From UBA11164 sp002420085 (GTDB taxonomy: Bacteria > Pseudomonadota > Gammaproteobacteria > Xanthomonadales > Xanthomonadaceae): a stretch of 25,199 nucleotides of DNA. The DNA lies in NCBI GenBank assembly GCA_031976395.1, contig DALYLJ010000028.1, forward strand, positions 1-25,199, read 5' to 3'. Within the stretch, counting starts at the first letter, position 1. Each line of letters opens with the position of its first letter. The notes below the pieces were generated by a model. The model did not search any database. It had not been told where the DNA came from and saw only the letters and a program-made list of their open reading frames with translations. The position numbers were made by a program, and so were the translations under genes. Positions 14,386-21,855 of the stretch are shown in pieces.

Positions 14386-17157
14386 ATGCTAGAAGCGCTT
14401 CTGGCAACGCCATTCATCGCCGCACTTGCGGTCGCACTGGCCAGCGGTCGTTCCCGCCGGACCTCCGCCCTCATCGCTGGCTTGGCGCCGATCATCGGCC
14501 TGCTGCTGCTGGCGATGGTCACGCCTGGCGTGCTGTCCGACGGGGTGGTTCGGTCGAGCCAGGAGTGGGTGCCCGAGATTGGCCTCGCCCTCAGCCTGCG
14601 GGTCGATGGCCTGGCCTGGATGTTCGCCGGGCTGGTGCTGGCGATCGGTGGCCTGATCGTGCTCTACGCCCACTACTACCTCGACCGCGCCGACAGTGCG
14701 CCACGCTTCTTCACCTACCTGCTGCTGTTCATGGGGGCCATGCTCGGCATGGTGGTGGCCGGCAACCTGATCCTGCTGGCGGTGTTCTGGGAGCTGACCA
14801 GCCTGAGCTCGTTCCTGCTGATCGGCTACTGGTTCGGCCGGGAGGATGCACGCGAGGGCGCCAAGATGGCCCTGGTCATCACCGGGGCCGGCGGCCTGGC
14901 TCTGCTCGGCGGCGTGATCCTGCTCGGCCGGATCGTCGGCAGCTACGAACTCGATGTCGTGCTGACCTCCGGGCCGACCATCCTGGCCAGCCCGTATTAT
15001 CCGGCGGCCCTGGGATTGGTGCTGCTGGCGGTGTTCACCAAGAGCGCCCAGTTCCCGTTCCACTTCTGGCTGCCGCACGCGATGGCAGCGCCGACGCCGG
15101 TGTCGGCCTACCTGCACTCGGCGACGATGGTCAAGGCCGGGGTGTTCCTGCTGGCCCGCCTGCACCCGGCCCTGGCCGGCAGCGATCTGTTCTTCTACAC
15201 GGTCTCGGGGATCGGTGCTGCCACCCTGCTGGTCGGTGCGTGGCACGCGATCTTCCAGCACGATCTCAAGGGTCTGCTGGCCTATTCGACCATTTCCCAT
15301 CTCGGCTTGATCACCCTGCTGTTCGGCCTCTCGACGCCGATGGCAGTGGTCGCCGGCCTGTTCCACATCCTCAACCATGCCACCTTCAAGGCGTCGCTGT
15401 TCATGGCGGCCGGGGTGATCGACCACGAGACCGGAACCCGCGACATGCGCCGGCTCGGCGGCCTGTTCGGATTGATGCCCTACACCGCCGTGCTGGCGAT
15501 CGTGGCCGCGTTGGCGATGGCCGGCATCCCATTGCTCAACGGCTTCCTGTCGAAGGAAATGTTCTTCGCCGAAGCACTGGAAATCCAGGGCCATCCGGCA
15601 TTCGCACTGTTCATCACCGGCACCGCGCTGTTGGCTGGCATCCTCGGTGTCGCCTACAGCCTGCGCTTCGTCCACGACACCTTCTTCGGGCGTGGCCCGC
15701 GCGCGCTGGAACATGAGCCGCATCAACCACCGCGCTGGATGCGGCTGCCGATCGAGATACTGGTGCTGCTGTGCCTGGCGGTGGGCATCGTTCCGGCCCT
15801 GACCATCGGACCGGTGCTGGCGATCGCGGCGTCCGGTGTGCTCGGCGGGCAGGTGCCCGACTACAGCCTCGCGGTCTGGCATGGCCTGAATTGGCCGCTG
15901 GCGATGAGCTTCGCGGGGGTGATCGGCGGCATTGGTCTGTACTTCGGCCTGCGCCGTCTGCTGGATCTGCACGGCGTGGTCGTCGCCTCGCTCGGCCGCC
16001 GGCTGTTCCGCTGGAATCTGCGTCGCCTGCTGGACCTGGCGGCGACCATCGGCGACCGACTCGACAACGGCAGCCTGCAACGCTATCTGCTGCTGATGAT
16101 GCTGGCCGTGCTGACGGTTGCGGTCGCGCCCTTCCTGTCTGGCCTGCGCCTTGGCCTCGATGGCAGCGGCCAGTCCCTACCCCTGCTCGGCGCACTGGTC
16201 TGGACGATCGGCATCGCCGCCACCCTGGCCACCGTCCACTACCGACGTCAACGGCTGATCGCCCTGATCGTGATGGGCGCGGTCGGCCTGGCGGTCAGCC
16301 TGACCTTCGTGCTGCTGTCGGCGCCCGATCTGGCGCTCACTCAACTTCTGGTCGAGATGGCAACCATCGCCCTGATGCTGCTGGCGCTCAACTACCTGCC
16401 CCAGCAGGGCGCCGACGAACCCCCGGCACGTAAGCTGCGCGACGCGATCATCGCCATCCTCTCCGGCACCGGCATCGCGGCCCTGATCTACGCCACCATC
16501 ACCCGACCCACGCGGACCGTCGCCGACGAACTACTGGTGCGCTCACTGCCCGAGGGCGGCGGCACCAATGTGGTCAACGTCATCCTGGTCGATTTTCGCG
16601 GCTTCGACACCCTTGGCGAGATCGTGGTGTTCGGCATCGCCGGCCTGATCGTCCATGCCCTGCTGCGCCGCACCCGCCTGCGCCCGGACGAGCGCATGCC
16701 CGGCCCGCCACCGCGCATGACCATCCCGACCCTGGTCGCCCAATTGCTGCTGCCGCTGGCGCTGGCGGTCTCGCTGTACCTGTTCGTGCGTGGCCACAAC
16801 CTGCCTGGCGGCGGCTTCATCGCCGGCCTGGTGCTGGCGGTGCCGGTGCTGCTGCAATACCTGGTCTCGGGCAGCGCCCATGTCGAGCAACGCCTGGGGC
16901 TCGATTACACCGCCCTGATCGGCCTTGGCGTTGGCGCCGCCCTGCTGACCGGCCTCGGCAGCTTGGTGCTCGGTTATCCGTTCATGACCAGCAGCTACGG
17001 CCATCCGATCCTGCCGGTGCTGGGTGAAATCCCGCTGGCCAGCGCGATGGCCTTCGACACCGGGGTCTACCTGGTGGTGGCCGGCAGCACCCTGCTGATG
17101 CTGGCCATGCTCGGCCATGCCCGAGCCGTCGATGCCACCGAAGGAGCCCGACCATGA
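14386..17157 (+). CDS. mrpA: Mrp Na+/H+ antiporter subunit A with fused MrpB domain
   Basis: A 923-aa polytopic protein, the largest subunit of the multisubunit Mrp (Mnh/Pha) cation/proton antiporter and a relative of complex I NuoL. Key charged residues of the proton path are present: E136 in FWELTSLSSF, K219 in TKSAQFPFHFWLPHAM and K250 in TMVKAGVFLL. After the NuoL-like part come a DUF4040-like region (about 600-690, with SAPDLALTQLLVE) and a C-terminal MrpB domain (about 785-915, RGHNLPGGGFIAGL). No separate mrpB exists, so this is the group-2 (PhaAB) arrangement. The ATG at 14386 is preceded by AGGA. The stop overlaps mrpC by four bases. It exports Na+ (or K+) using the proton gradient, supporting pH and salt homeostasis. 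Confidence 0.96.
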   Translation: MLEALLATPFIAALAVALASGRSRRTSALIAGLAPIIGLLLLAMVTPGVLSDGVVRSSQEWVPEIGLALSLRVDGLAWMFAGLVLAIGGLIVLYAHYYLDRADSAPRFFTYLLLFMGAMLGMVVAGNLILLAVFWELTSLSSFLLIGYWFGREDAREGAKMALVITGAGGLALLGGVILLGRIVGSYELDVVLTSGPTILASPYYPAALGLVLLAVFTKSAQFPFHFWLPHAMAAPTPVSAYLHSATMVKAGVFLLARLHPALAGSDLFFYTVSGIGAATLLVGAWHAIFQHDLKGLLAYSTISHLGLITLLFGLSTPMAVVAGLFHILNHATFKASLFMAAGVIDHETGTRDMRRLGGLFGLMPYTAVLAIVAALAMAGIPLLNGFLSKEMFFAEALEIQGHPAFALFITGTALLAGILGVAYSLRFVHDTFFGRGPRALEHEPHQPPRWMRLPIEILVLLCLAVGIVPALTIGPVLAIAASGVLGGQVPDYSLAVWHGLNWPLAMSFAGVIGGIGLYFGLRRLLDLHGVVVASLGRRLFRWNLRRLLDLAATIGDRLDNGSLQRYLLLMMLAVLTVAVAPFLSGLRLGLDGSGQSLPLLGALVWTIGIAATLATVHYRRQRLIALIVMGAVGLAVSLTFVLLSAPDLALTQLLVEMATIALMLLALNYLPQQGADEPPARKLRDAIIAILSGTGIAALIYATITRPTRTVADELLVRSLPEGGGTNVVNVILVDFRGFDTLGEIVVFGIAGLIVHALLRRTRLRPDERMPGPPPRMTIPTLVAQLLLPLALAVSLYLFVRGHNLPGGGFIAGLVLAVPVLLQYLVSGSAHVEQRLGLDYTALIGLGVGAALLTGLGSLVLGYPFMTSSYGHPILPVLGEIPLASAMAFDTGVYLVVAGSTLLMLAMLGHARAVDATEGARP

Positions 17158-17525
17158 TGGAACTCGCCCTCGCCAGCGGTGTCGGCGTGCTGGTCGCCTG
17201 CGGCATCTATCTGCTGCTGCGCGCCCGGAGCTTCGATGTCATCCTCGGCCTGACCCTGCTGTCCTATGCCGTCAACCTGTTGATCTTCTCGATGGGCCGG
17301 CTGGTGGTCGGCAAACCGCCGGTGCTGACCAAGGGCCTGGCCGCCACCCTCGAAAACCACGTCGATCCGCTGCCCCAGGCACTGGTACTGACCGCCATCG
17401 TGATTGCCTTCGCGATGACCGCCGTGCTGCTGGTGGTGTCGATCCGCAGCCGTGCCGATCACAACAGCGACCATGTCGACAGCGCCGAACCCGATGACGA
17501 CACGCGCCCCGGAGATCGGTCATGA
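17154..17525 (+). CDS. mrpC: Mrp Na+/H+ antiporter subunit C
   Basis: A 123-aa, three-helix NuoK-like subunit of the Mrp complex. The central helix stretch SFDVILGLTLLSYAVNLLIF and the following LVVGKPPVL loop are typical of MrpC, and the third helix (LVLTAIVIAFAMTAVLLVV) matches the NuoK pattern. The C-terminal tail is polar and acidic. A clear AAGGAG (17141-17146) lies eight bases before the ATG at 17154; a second ATG follows directly at 17157. Four-base overlaps join it to mrpA upstream and mrpD downstream, implying coupled translation and fixed stoichiometry. Confidence 0.95.
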   Translation: MMELALASGVGVLVACGIYLLLRARSFDVILGLTLLSYAVNLLIFSMGRLVVGKPPVLTKGLAATLENHVDPLPQALVLTAIVIAFAMTAVLLVVSIRSRADHNSDHVDSAEPDDDTRPGDRS

Positions 17526-19111
17526 GCAGTCACTACCCGATCCTGCCGATCGTCGTTCCGCTGGCCTTTGCCGTCCTGCTGTTGCTGACCGAGCGACTGG
17601 GCATCCGCAGTCAGCGCTGGCTCGGTTTCCTCGGCTTGGGTGCCACCCTGGTCGCGATCGGTCTGCTGCTGGCACCGGCTGCGCGCGGCGAAATCGCCGT
17701 CTACCTGGTCGGCAACTGGCCGGCCCACCTCGGCATCGCACTCGCCGTGGACCGACTGACGGTGTTGATGCTGGCCGTCACCGGCGTTCTGTCAGTCGCC
17801 GTGCTGCTCTATGCCAGCAGCGGCTGGGACGAGGACGCCCCGCACTTCCACGCATTGTTCCAACTGCAACTGGCCGGCCTCAACGGCGCCTTTCTCACCG
17901 CTGATCTGTTCAACCTGTTCGTGTTCTTCGAGGTGCTGCTGATCGCCTCCTATGGCCTGCTGCTCAGCGGTGGCCGGGGCGCGCGTATGGCCGCCGGCCT
18001 GCACTACGTGGCGTTCAACATCACCGCCTCGACCCTGTACCTGGTAGCGGTCGGCCTGCTGTACGGCATCACCGGCACCCTCAACATGGCGGAAATGGGC
18101 CATCGCATCGCCACCCTGGCGCCGGCCGATCTCGGCCTGGTCAAGGCCGGCGGTCTGCTGCTGCTGATCGTGTTCTGCGCCAAGGCCGCCCTGCTGCCCC
18201 TGAACTTCTGGCTGCCCGGCACCTACAGCCGCGCCAGCGCGCCGATCGCCGCTCTGTTCGCGGTGATGACCAAACTTGGCGTGTATGCCGTATTGCGGGT
18301 CTACACCCAGGTGTTCGGCGCTGACAGCGGTGGCGCCAGCGGGCTGGCCTGGTCATGGTTGCTGCCAGCCGCCACCCTCGGCCTGATGCTGTCTGCGCTC
18401 GGCGCACTGGCGGCCGATTCGCTACGCCGATTGGCCGCCTACCTGGTGGTCGGCTCGGCCGCCACCCTGTTCATCGCAGTGGCCCTGGCCAGCCCGGCGG
18501 CAATCGGTTCGGGACTGTACTACCTGCTGCACTCGACCCTGATCGGCGGCGCCCTGTTCCTGATCGCCGACCTGGTTCGCGGCCAGCGGACACTGGCCGG
18601 CGACGGCTTCCATCGCATCGACACCATCCGCCACACCGGCCTGCTCGGCAGCCTGTTCCTGCTGGCCGCCGTCAGCGCGGCAGGACTGCCGCCCCTGTCC
18701 GGCTTCATCGGCAAGTTCAGCCTGATGGCCGCCGTGCCGGATGGCCTGGAAGCGACGCTGTGGACCGCCATCCTGGTCAGCAGTCTGCTGATCGTACTGG
18801 CCCTGGCCCGCGCCGGCAGTCGGCTGTTCTGGCAGGTGCCGGACACACTGGCACCGGCTTCGCAGGCCACCGAAACCGTCAGCGACGAACGCCCTGCCCC
18901 GACCCGACTGTCGCGACGGGAACTGGCCGCCACCGCCCTGCTGCTGGCACTGGGCATCGCACTCACCATCGGTGCCGGCCCCTTGCTGCGCTACACCTAC
19001 GAAACCGGCCATCAACTCGCCCATCCCGGCAACTACCGCCACGCCGTGCGCAGCGCCACACCGATCGCCTCACCCGGCCACGCACCCGCACCCGGAGAAC
19101 ACCACCCATGA
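17522..19111 (+). CDS. mrpD: Mrp Na+/H+ antiporter subunit D
   Basis: A 529-aa NuoM/NuoN-like subunit with about 14 membrane helices. The key residues found in antiporter-like subunits are present: E137 in VFFEVLLIASYG, K221 in CAKAALLPLNFWLPG and K251 in FAVMTKLGVYAVLR. The length is normal for MrpD. A polar Pro/His-rich tail after the last helix (about 500-529) is longer than usual, partly because the end of the reading frame overlaps mrpE. A GGAG (17511-17514) precedes the ATG by seven bases. MrpD and MrpA together form the two proton/cation-translocating modules of the complex. Confidence 0.96.
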   Translation: MSSHYPILPIVVPLAFAVLLLLTERLGIRSQRWLGFLGLGATLVAIGLLLAPAARGEIAVYLVGNWPAHLGIALAVDRLTVLMLAVTGVLSVAVLLYASSGWDEDAPHFHALFQLQLAGLNGAFLTADLFNLFVFFEVLLIASYGLLLSGGRGARMAAGLHYVAFNITASTLYLVAVGLLYGITGTLNMAEMGHRIATLAPADLGLVKAGGLLLLIVFCAKAALLPLNFWLPGTYSRASAPIAALFAVMTKLGVYAVLRVYTQVFGADSGGASGLAWSWLLPAATLGLMLSALGALAADSLRRLAAYLVVGSAATLFIAVALASPAAIGSGLYYLLHSTLIGGALFLIADLVRGQRTLAGDGFHRIDTIRHTGLLGSLFLLAAVSAAGLPPLSGFIGKFSLMAAVPDGLEATLWTAILVSSLLIVLALARAGSRLFWQVPDTLAPASQATETVSDERPAPTRLSRRELAATALLLALGIALTIGAGPLLRYTYETGHQLAHPGNYRHAVRSATPIASPGHAPAPGEHHP

Positions 19112-19605
19112 CCGCCCCGGTCCGCCGCCTGTTCCCCTCGCCGGCACTCAGCCTCACGGTGGCGCTCGCCTGGCTGCTGCTGGTCGGCTCGCTGGCGACC
19201 GCGCACATGCTGTTCGCCCTGGTCCTGGCCTGGCTGCTGCCACACGCAGCACAGCGACTGCGGCACTCGCAGGCCGGCCTGCGGCGACCGGCCGTGATCG
19301 TCCGCCTGAGCCTGATCGTGCTGTGGGACATCGTGCTCTCCAACATCGAGGTCGCCCGCCGCATTCTCGGCTCGGAAAAGGCGATCCGGCCCGACTACAT
19401 CTGGATTCCGCTCGACATCGAAAACCCCTACGGCATCGCCGCCCTGGCCGGCATCATCACCATGACCCCCGGCACCCTGTCGGCCGACCTCAGCCCGGAC
19501 AACCGCCACCTGCTGGTGCATTGCTTCCACCTCGATGACGGGCCGGCCCAGATCGACCAGATCAAGCAGCGCTACGAGCGCCCGCTGCGGGAGATCTTCT
19601 CGTGA
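19108..19605 (+). CDS. mrpE: Mrp Na+/H+ antiporter subunit E
   Basis: A 165-aa subunit with N-terminal hydrophobic helices (ALSLTVALAWLLLVGSLATA and the next) and a C-terminal cytoplasmic domain. The family phrases LSNIEVARRIL, WIPLDIENPYGIAALAGIITMTPGTLSADL and LLVHCFHLDD are all present. The ATG at 19108 overlaps the mrpD stop by four bases and has GGAG at 19094-19097; the same frame is open far upstream inside mrpD, but that is a shadow of mrpD. MrpE is needed for full assembly of the complex rather than for ion translocation itself. Confidence 0.95.
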   Translation: MTAPVRRLFPSPALSLTVALAWLLLVGSLATAHMLFALVLAWLLPHAAQRLRHSQAGLRRPAVIVRLSLIVLWDIVLSNIEVARRILGSEKAIRPDYIWIPLDIENPYGIAALAGIITMTPGTLSADLSPDNRHLLVHCFHLDDGPAQIDQIKQRYERPLREIFS

Positions 19606-19913
19606 CCACGCCTCTGACCACAGCGCCGCTCGCCCTGCCGCCGATCCTCGAAACCGGCATCGCCCTCACCATGGCCATGCTCGGCCTGGCCATGCTGCTG
19701 AACGTCTATCGCCTGCTGCGCGGACCAACCCTGGTCGATCGCATCCTCGCCCTCGATACCCTCTACATCAACACCGTCGCCCTGCTGATCCTGTTCGGCA
19801 TGCGCCTGGGCACGGTGATCTACTTCGAGGCGGCCCTGATCATCGCCATGCTCGGCTTCGTCGGCACCGTGGCTCTGTCCAAGTACGTCATGCGTCGGGA
19901 CATCATCGAATGA
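19602..19913 (+). CDS. mrpF: Mrp Na+/H+ antiporter subunit F
   Basis: A 103-aa, three-helix subunit. Between the first two helices is the conserved LLRGPTLVDRILALDTLYINTVALLIL segment (shown here in parts: RGPTLVDRILALD, then TLYINTVALL) diagnostic of MrpF. The start is a GTG at 19602 that shares four bases with the mrpE stop, the only non-ATG start of the operon; GGGAG lies about ten bases upstream. Family members are bile-salt/Na+ efflux related, as first described for B. subtilis MrpF, but act within the whole complex. Confidence 0.94.
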   Translation: MTTPLTTAPLALPPILETGIALTMAMLGLAMLLNVYRLLRGPTLVDRILALDTLYINTVALLILFGMRLGTVIYFEAALIIAMLGFVGTVALSKYVMRRDIIE

Positions 19914-20263
19914 GCACCGAACTCGCCCTGCACTGGCAGATCCTGATCGTCGCCCTGCTCGCGGTCGGCGGCTTCTTCTCGCTGGTCGGTTCGATCGGCC
20001 TGGCCCGGCTGTCCAACTTTCTCAAGCGCCTGCACGGCCCGACCAAGGCCACCACGCTTGGCGTCGGCGGCATTCTGCTGGCCTCGATCCTCCAGCACAG
20101 TCTGGCCGGCGACGGCCTCGGCCTGCGCGAACTGCTGATCACCGTCTTCCTGTTCCTCACCGCCCCGGTCAGCGCCCACCTGATGGCCCGCGCCGCAATC
20201 GCCAGCGACCCGGAAAGCCACGCTCCCAGCGCACCACCGCCCGAGTCCGAGCGCGGCGATTGA
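19910..20263 (+). CDS. mrpG: Mrp Na+/H+ antiporter subunit G
   Basis: A 117-aa, three-helix subunit closing the operon. It shows the MrpG pattern FFSLVGSIGLARLSNFLKRLHGPTKATTLG (read in parts: GSIGLARL, then KRLHGPTKATTLG) and LRELLITVFLFLTAPVSAHLMARAA. The C-terminal tail is polar and Pro/Ser/Glu-rich. It overlaps mrpF by four bases. The 249 bases behind it, before the convergent exchanger gene, contain no T-tailed hairpin; a CGCCG/CGGCG stem near 20281-20297 and GCCTGCC/GGCAGGC arms near 20420-20460 are the only structures I noticed, and how the operon ends is unclear. Confidence 0.95.
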   Translation: MSTELALHWQILIVALLAVGGFFSLVGSIGLARLSNFLKRLHGPTKATTLGVGGILLASILQHSLAGDGLGLRELLITVFLFLTAPVSAHLMARAAIASDPESHAPSAPPPESERGD

Positions 20264-20512
20264 AGCAGGCCGCCTGACACCCGCCGTGATCTCGCGGCGT
20301 CATCGACCCATGGCCTCGGCAAGTCGGATCCAGATGCCAGAGCGTTGCAGCGACCGCCGTCTCTGACCCTCGATCGACTCGCGCATCATTGCCGCGCATG
20401 GCGTGGCAAGCAAGCAACCGCCTGCCCTGGGGTCAGTTCAGACGATCCTGGCAGGCAGTCGCCCAACGCCATGCATGAAAACGATGCCGGACACGTTGGG
20501 CACCGCGAGTGG

Positions 20513-21484
20513 TCAGACCCCTTGCGGCTGCATCACCTGCCACGCGATGAAGCCCACGAAGGCGATCAGCAGCAGGGCGCCACCCTTGCGGTAGATGCGG
20601 TTGTCGCCAAACGCCAATGGATAGAGCGCGGCGGCAAACAGGAACATCAGGGGGATTTCGTAGCGGATCAGGCTCGGGCTGACCGGAATCGGTGCGATCA
20701 CGGCGGTGGCGCCAAGCACCAGCAGGATGTTGAACAGGTTCGAGCCGAGCACATTGCCGACCGCGATATCGCTGTCGCCACGCCAGGCCGCAACGCTGGA
20801 TGCCGCTAGTTCCGGCAGTGAGGTGCCGATGGCGACGATGGTCAGGCCGATGGTCAGTTCGCTCATGCCCCACATCCGGGCCAGTTCGACCGCTGCGCCG
20901 ACCATCATCTGCGAAGCGACCAGCAGCAGCACGAAGCCCAGGCCGATCCGCGCGATATCCTTCCAGAGCGCATGCGGTGCGCTGTCGGTATGCTCCAGTT
21001 CCGCCTCGACGATCTGCGGCTCGGTGCGGCTGCCGAAGCCGATCACCATCATCAGCCCGACGAAACCGAGCATCAGCAGGCCGCCTTCCACCGGGTTCAG
21101 GCGCCCATCCATACCGAGCAGCCAGAGCGCCAGCGAGGTCAGCAACAGCAGCGGGATCTCCAGCCTGAGCAATCGAACGTGGATGATCAATGGGGTCAGC
21201 AGCGCCGATACACCAAGAATCAGGCCGACGTTGGCGATATTGCTGCCGACCACGTTGCCGACCGCGATGTCGAGCCGACCATTGATCGCGGCAGTGAGGT
21301 TGATCGACAGTTCCGGCAACGAAGTACCGAAGCCCACCAAGGTCATGCCGACCACCAGGCGGCTGACACCCATGCGCAGGGCGATGGTGCCAGCACCGCG
21401 CACGAAGGCATCAGCGCCGTACACCAGCAGGGCCAGACCGATGCCGAATTGCAGGAGTTGCAGGATCATTCTTACCAGCCACAT
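20513..21484 (-). CDS. CaCA-family Na+(K+)/Ca2+ exchanger (YrbG-like)
   Basis: A 323-aa inner-membrane antiporter with about ten helices arranged as two inverted halves. Each half carries both signature motifs: GTSLPEL with E58 and GNVVGSN (77-83) in the first alpha-repeat, and GTSLPEL with E225 and GNVLGSN (243-249) in the second. The glutamates coordinate Ca2+ in NCX_Mj-type exchangers. It exchanges cytoplasmic Ca2+ for Na+ or protons. The start may be the ATG at 21484 or at 21469 (M6). The promoter described at 21500-21528 would place the RNA start only about nine bases before 21484, so translation from 21484 would be almost leaderless, while 21469 would have a leader of about 24 bases. 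It converges with the Mrp operon. Confidence 0.93.
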   Translation of the reverse strand: MWLVRMILQLLQFGIGLALLVYGADAFVRGAGTIALRMGVSRLVVGMTLVGFGTSLPELSINLTAAINGRLDIAVGNVVGSNIANVGLILGVSALLTPLIIHVRLLRLEIPLLLLTSLALWLLGMDGRLNPVEGGLLMLGFVGLMMVIGFGSRTEPQIVEAELEHTDSAPHALWKDIARIGLGFVLLLVASQMMVGAAVELARMWGMSELTIGLTIVAIGTSLPELAASSVAAWRGDSDIAVGNVLGSNLFNILLVLGATAVIAPIPVSPSLIRYEIPLMFLFAAALYPLAFGDNRIYRKGGALLLIAFVGFIAWQVMQPQGV

Positions 21485-21488
21485 GCGT

Positions 21489-21515
21489 TGCGGGCGGTCA
21501 TTGTAGCCGCCCGCA
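21489..21515. promoter_or_regulatory. Palindrome enclosing the -10 box of the Ca2+ exchanger gene
   Basis: Perfect 9-bp arms TGCGGGCGG (21489-21497) and CCGCCCGCA (21507-21515) with a 9-base centre that contains the -10 hexamer. On the + strand the right arm is followed by CGTTTTCT, so the same element could act as a weak terminator for rightward transcripts. On the - strand it can act as an operator; the transcript itself would start inside the distal arm. Confidence 0.6.
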
Positions 21516-21528
21516 CGTTTTCTGTCGA
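21500..21528 (-). promoter_or_regulatory. Near-consensus sigma-70 promoter of the Ca2+ exchanger gene
   Basis: On the - strand TCGACA (21523-21528; 5/6 to TTGACA) is followed after exactly 17 bases by TACAAT (21500-21505; 5/6 to TATAAT). The start of transcription should fall near 21493, nine bases before the ATG at 21484. This is the best promoter match I found in the window. Confidence 0.6.
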
Positions 21529-21814
21529 TGATGCCGGATCAGCCGCAACGATCGTCGCAGCAAGCTGGCTGCCGTGGCGCGGAGCATCTGCCTGCCCCGC
21601 TAGCACGCCGCCCGCGTCCCATCCCTCAGTGGCAAACCAGCCGCCGAATCCCCGCCCACCCAGAATGTGCATGTACAACGCACCGCTGGCACCGAAGACC
21701 CGGCTGGGCCAGCAGCACCCGGCACGGATCATGGTTGCGCATGATCCACCCTTGGTCGTCTTACACGTTGCACCTGCTCCGGTGTTTCCTCACTCGGACG
21801 CGATCTGTCGATAC
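21529..21814. other. Intergenic stretch without a supported gene
   Basis: The gap upstream of the Ca2+ exchanger gene holds no convincing coding region. A - strand reading frame (21472-21732) overlaps the exchanger's start and promoter and has no recognisable content. One perfect inverted repeat is present: GGATCATG (21726-21733) and CATGATCC (21740-21747) with a 6-base loop, without a T-run. It might be an operator or a secondary barrier behind the FtsX operon. Confidence 0.5.
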
Positions 21815-21844
21815 AAAAACGGCCCGCGCAGTCGAGAATGGGCC
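21815..21844 (-). terminator. Intrinsic terminator of the FtsX-permease operon
   Basis: Read on the - strand, a GGCCC/GGGCC stem (21840-21844 with 21821-21825) around a 14-base loop is followed by G and five T (21815-21819). It starts 12 bases after the permease stop codon (21856-21858), the expected place. The stem is short (5 bp) but fully GC. Confidence 0.6.
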
Positions 21845-21855
21845 ATGATGAACAC

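Noticed and set aside
14389..16080. 563-codon open frame on the - strand opposite mrpA
   Set aside because: Gln/Arg/His-rich shadow with no recognisable domain; mrpA is certain.
21472..21732. 86-codon - strand frame upstream of the Ca2+ exchanger
   Set aside because: It covers the exchanger's promoter and start codon, has no family features and no ribosome site.
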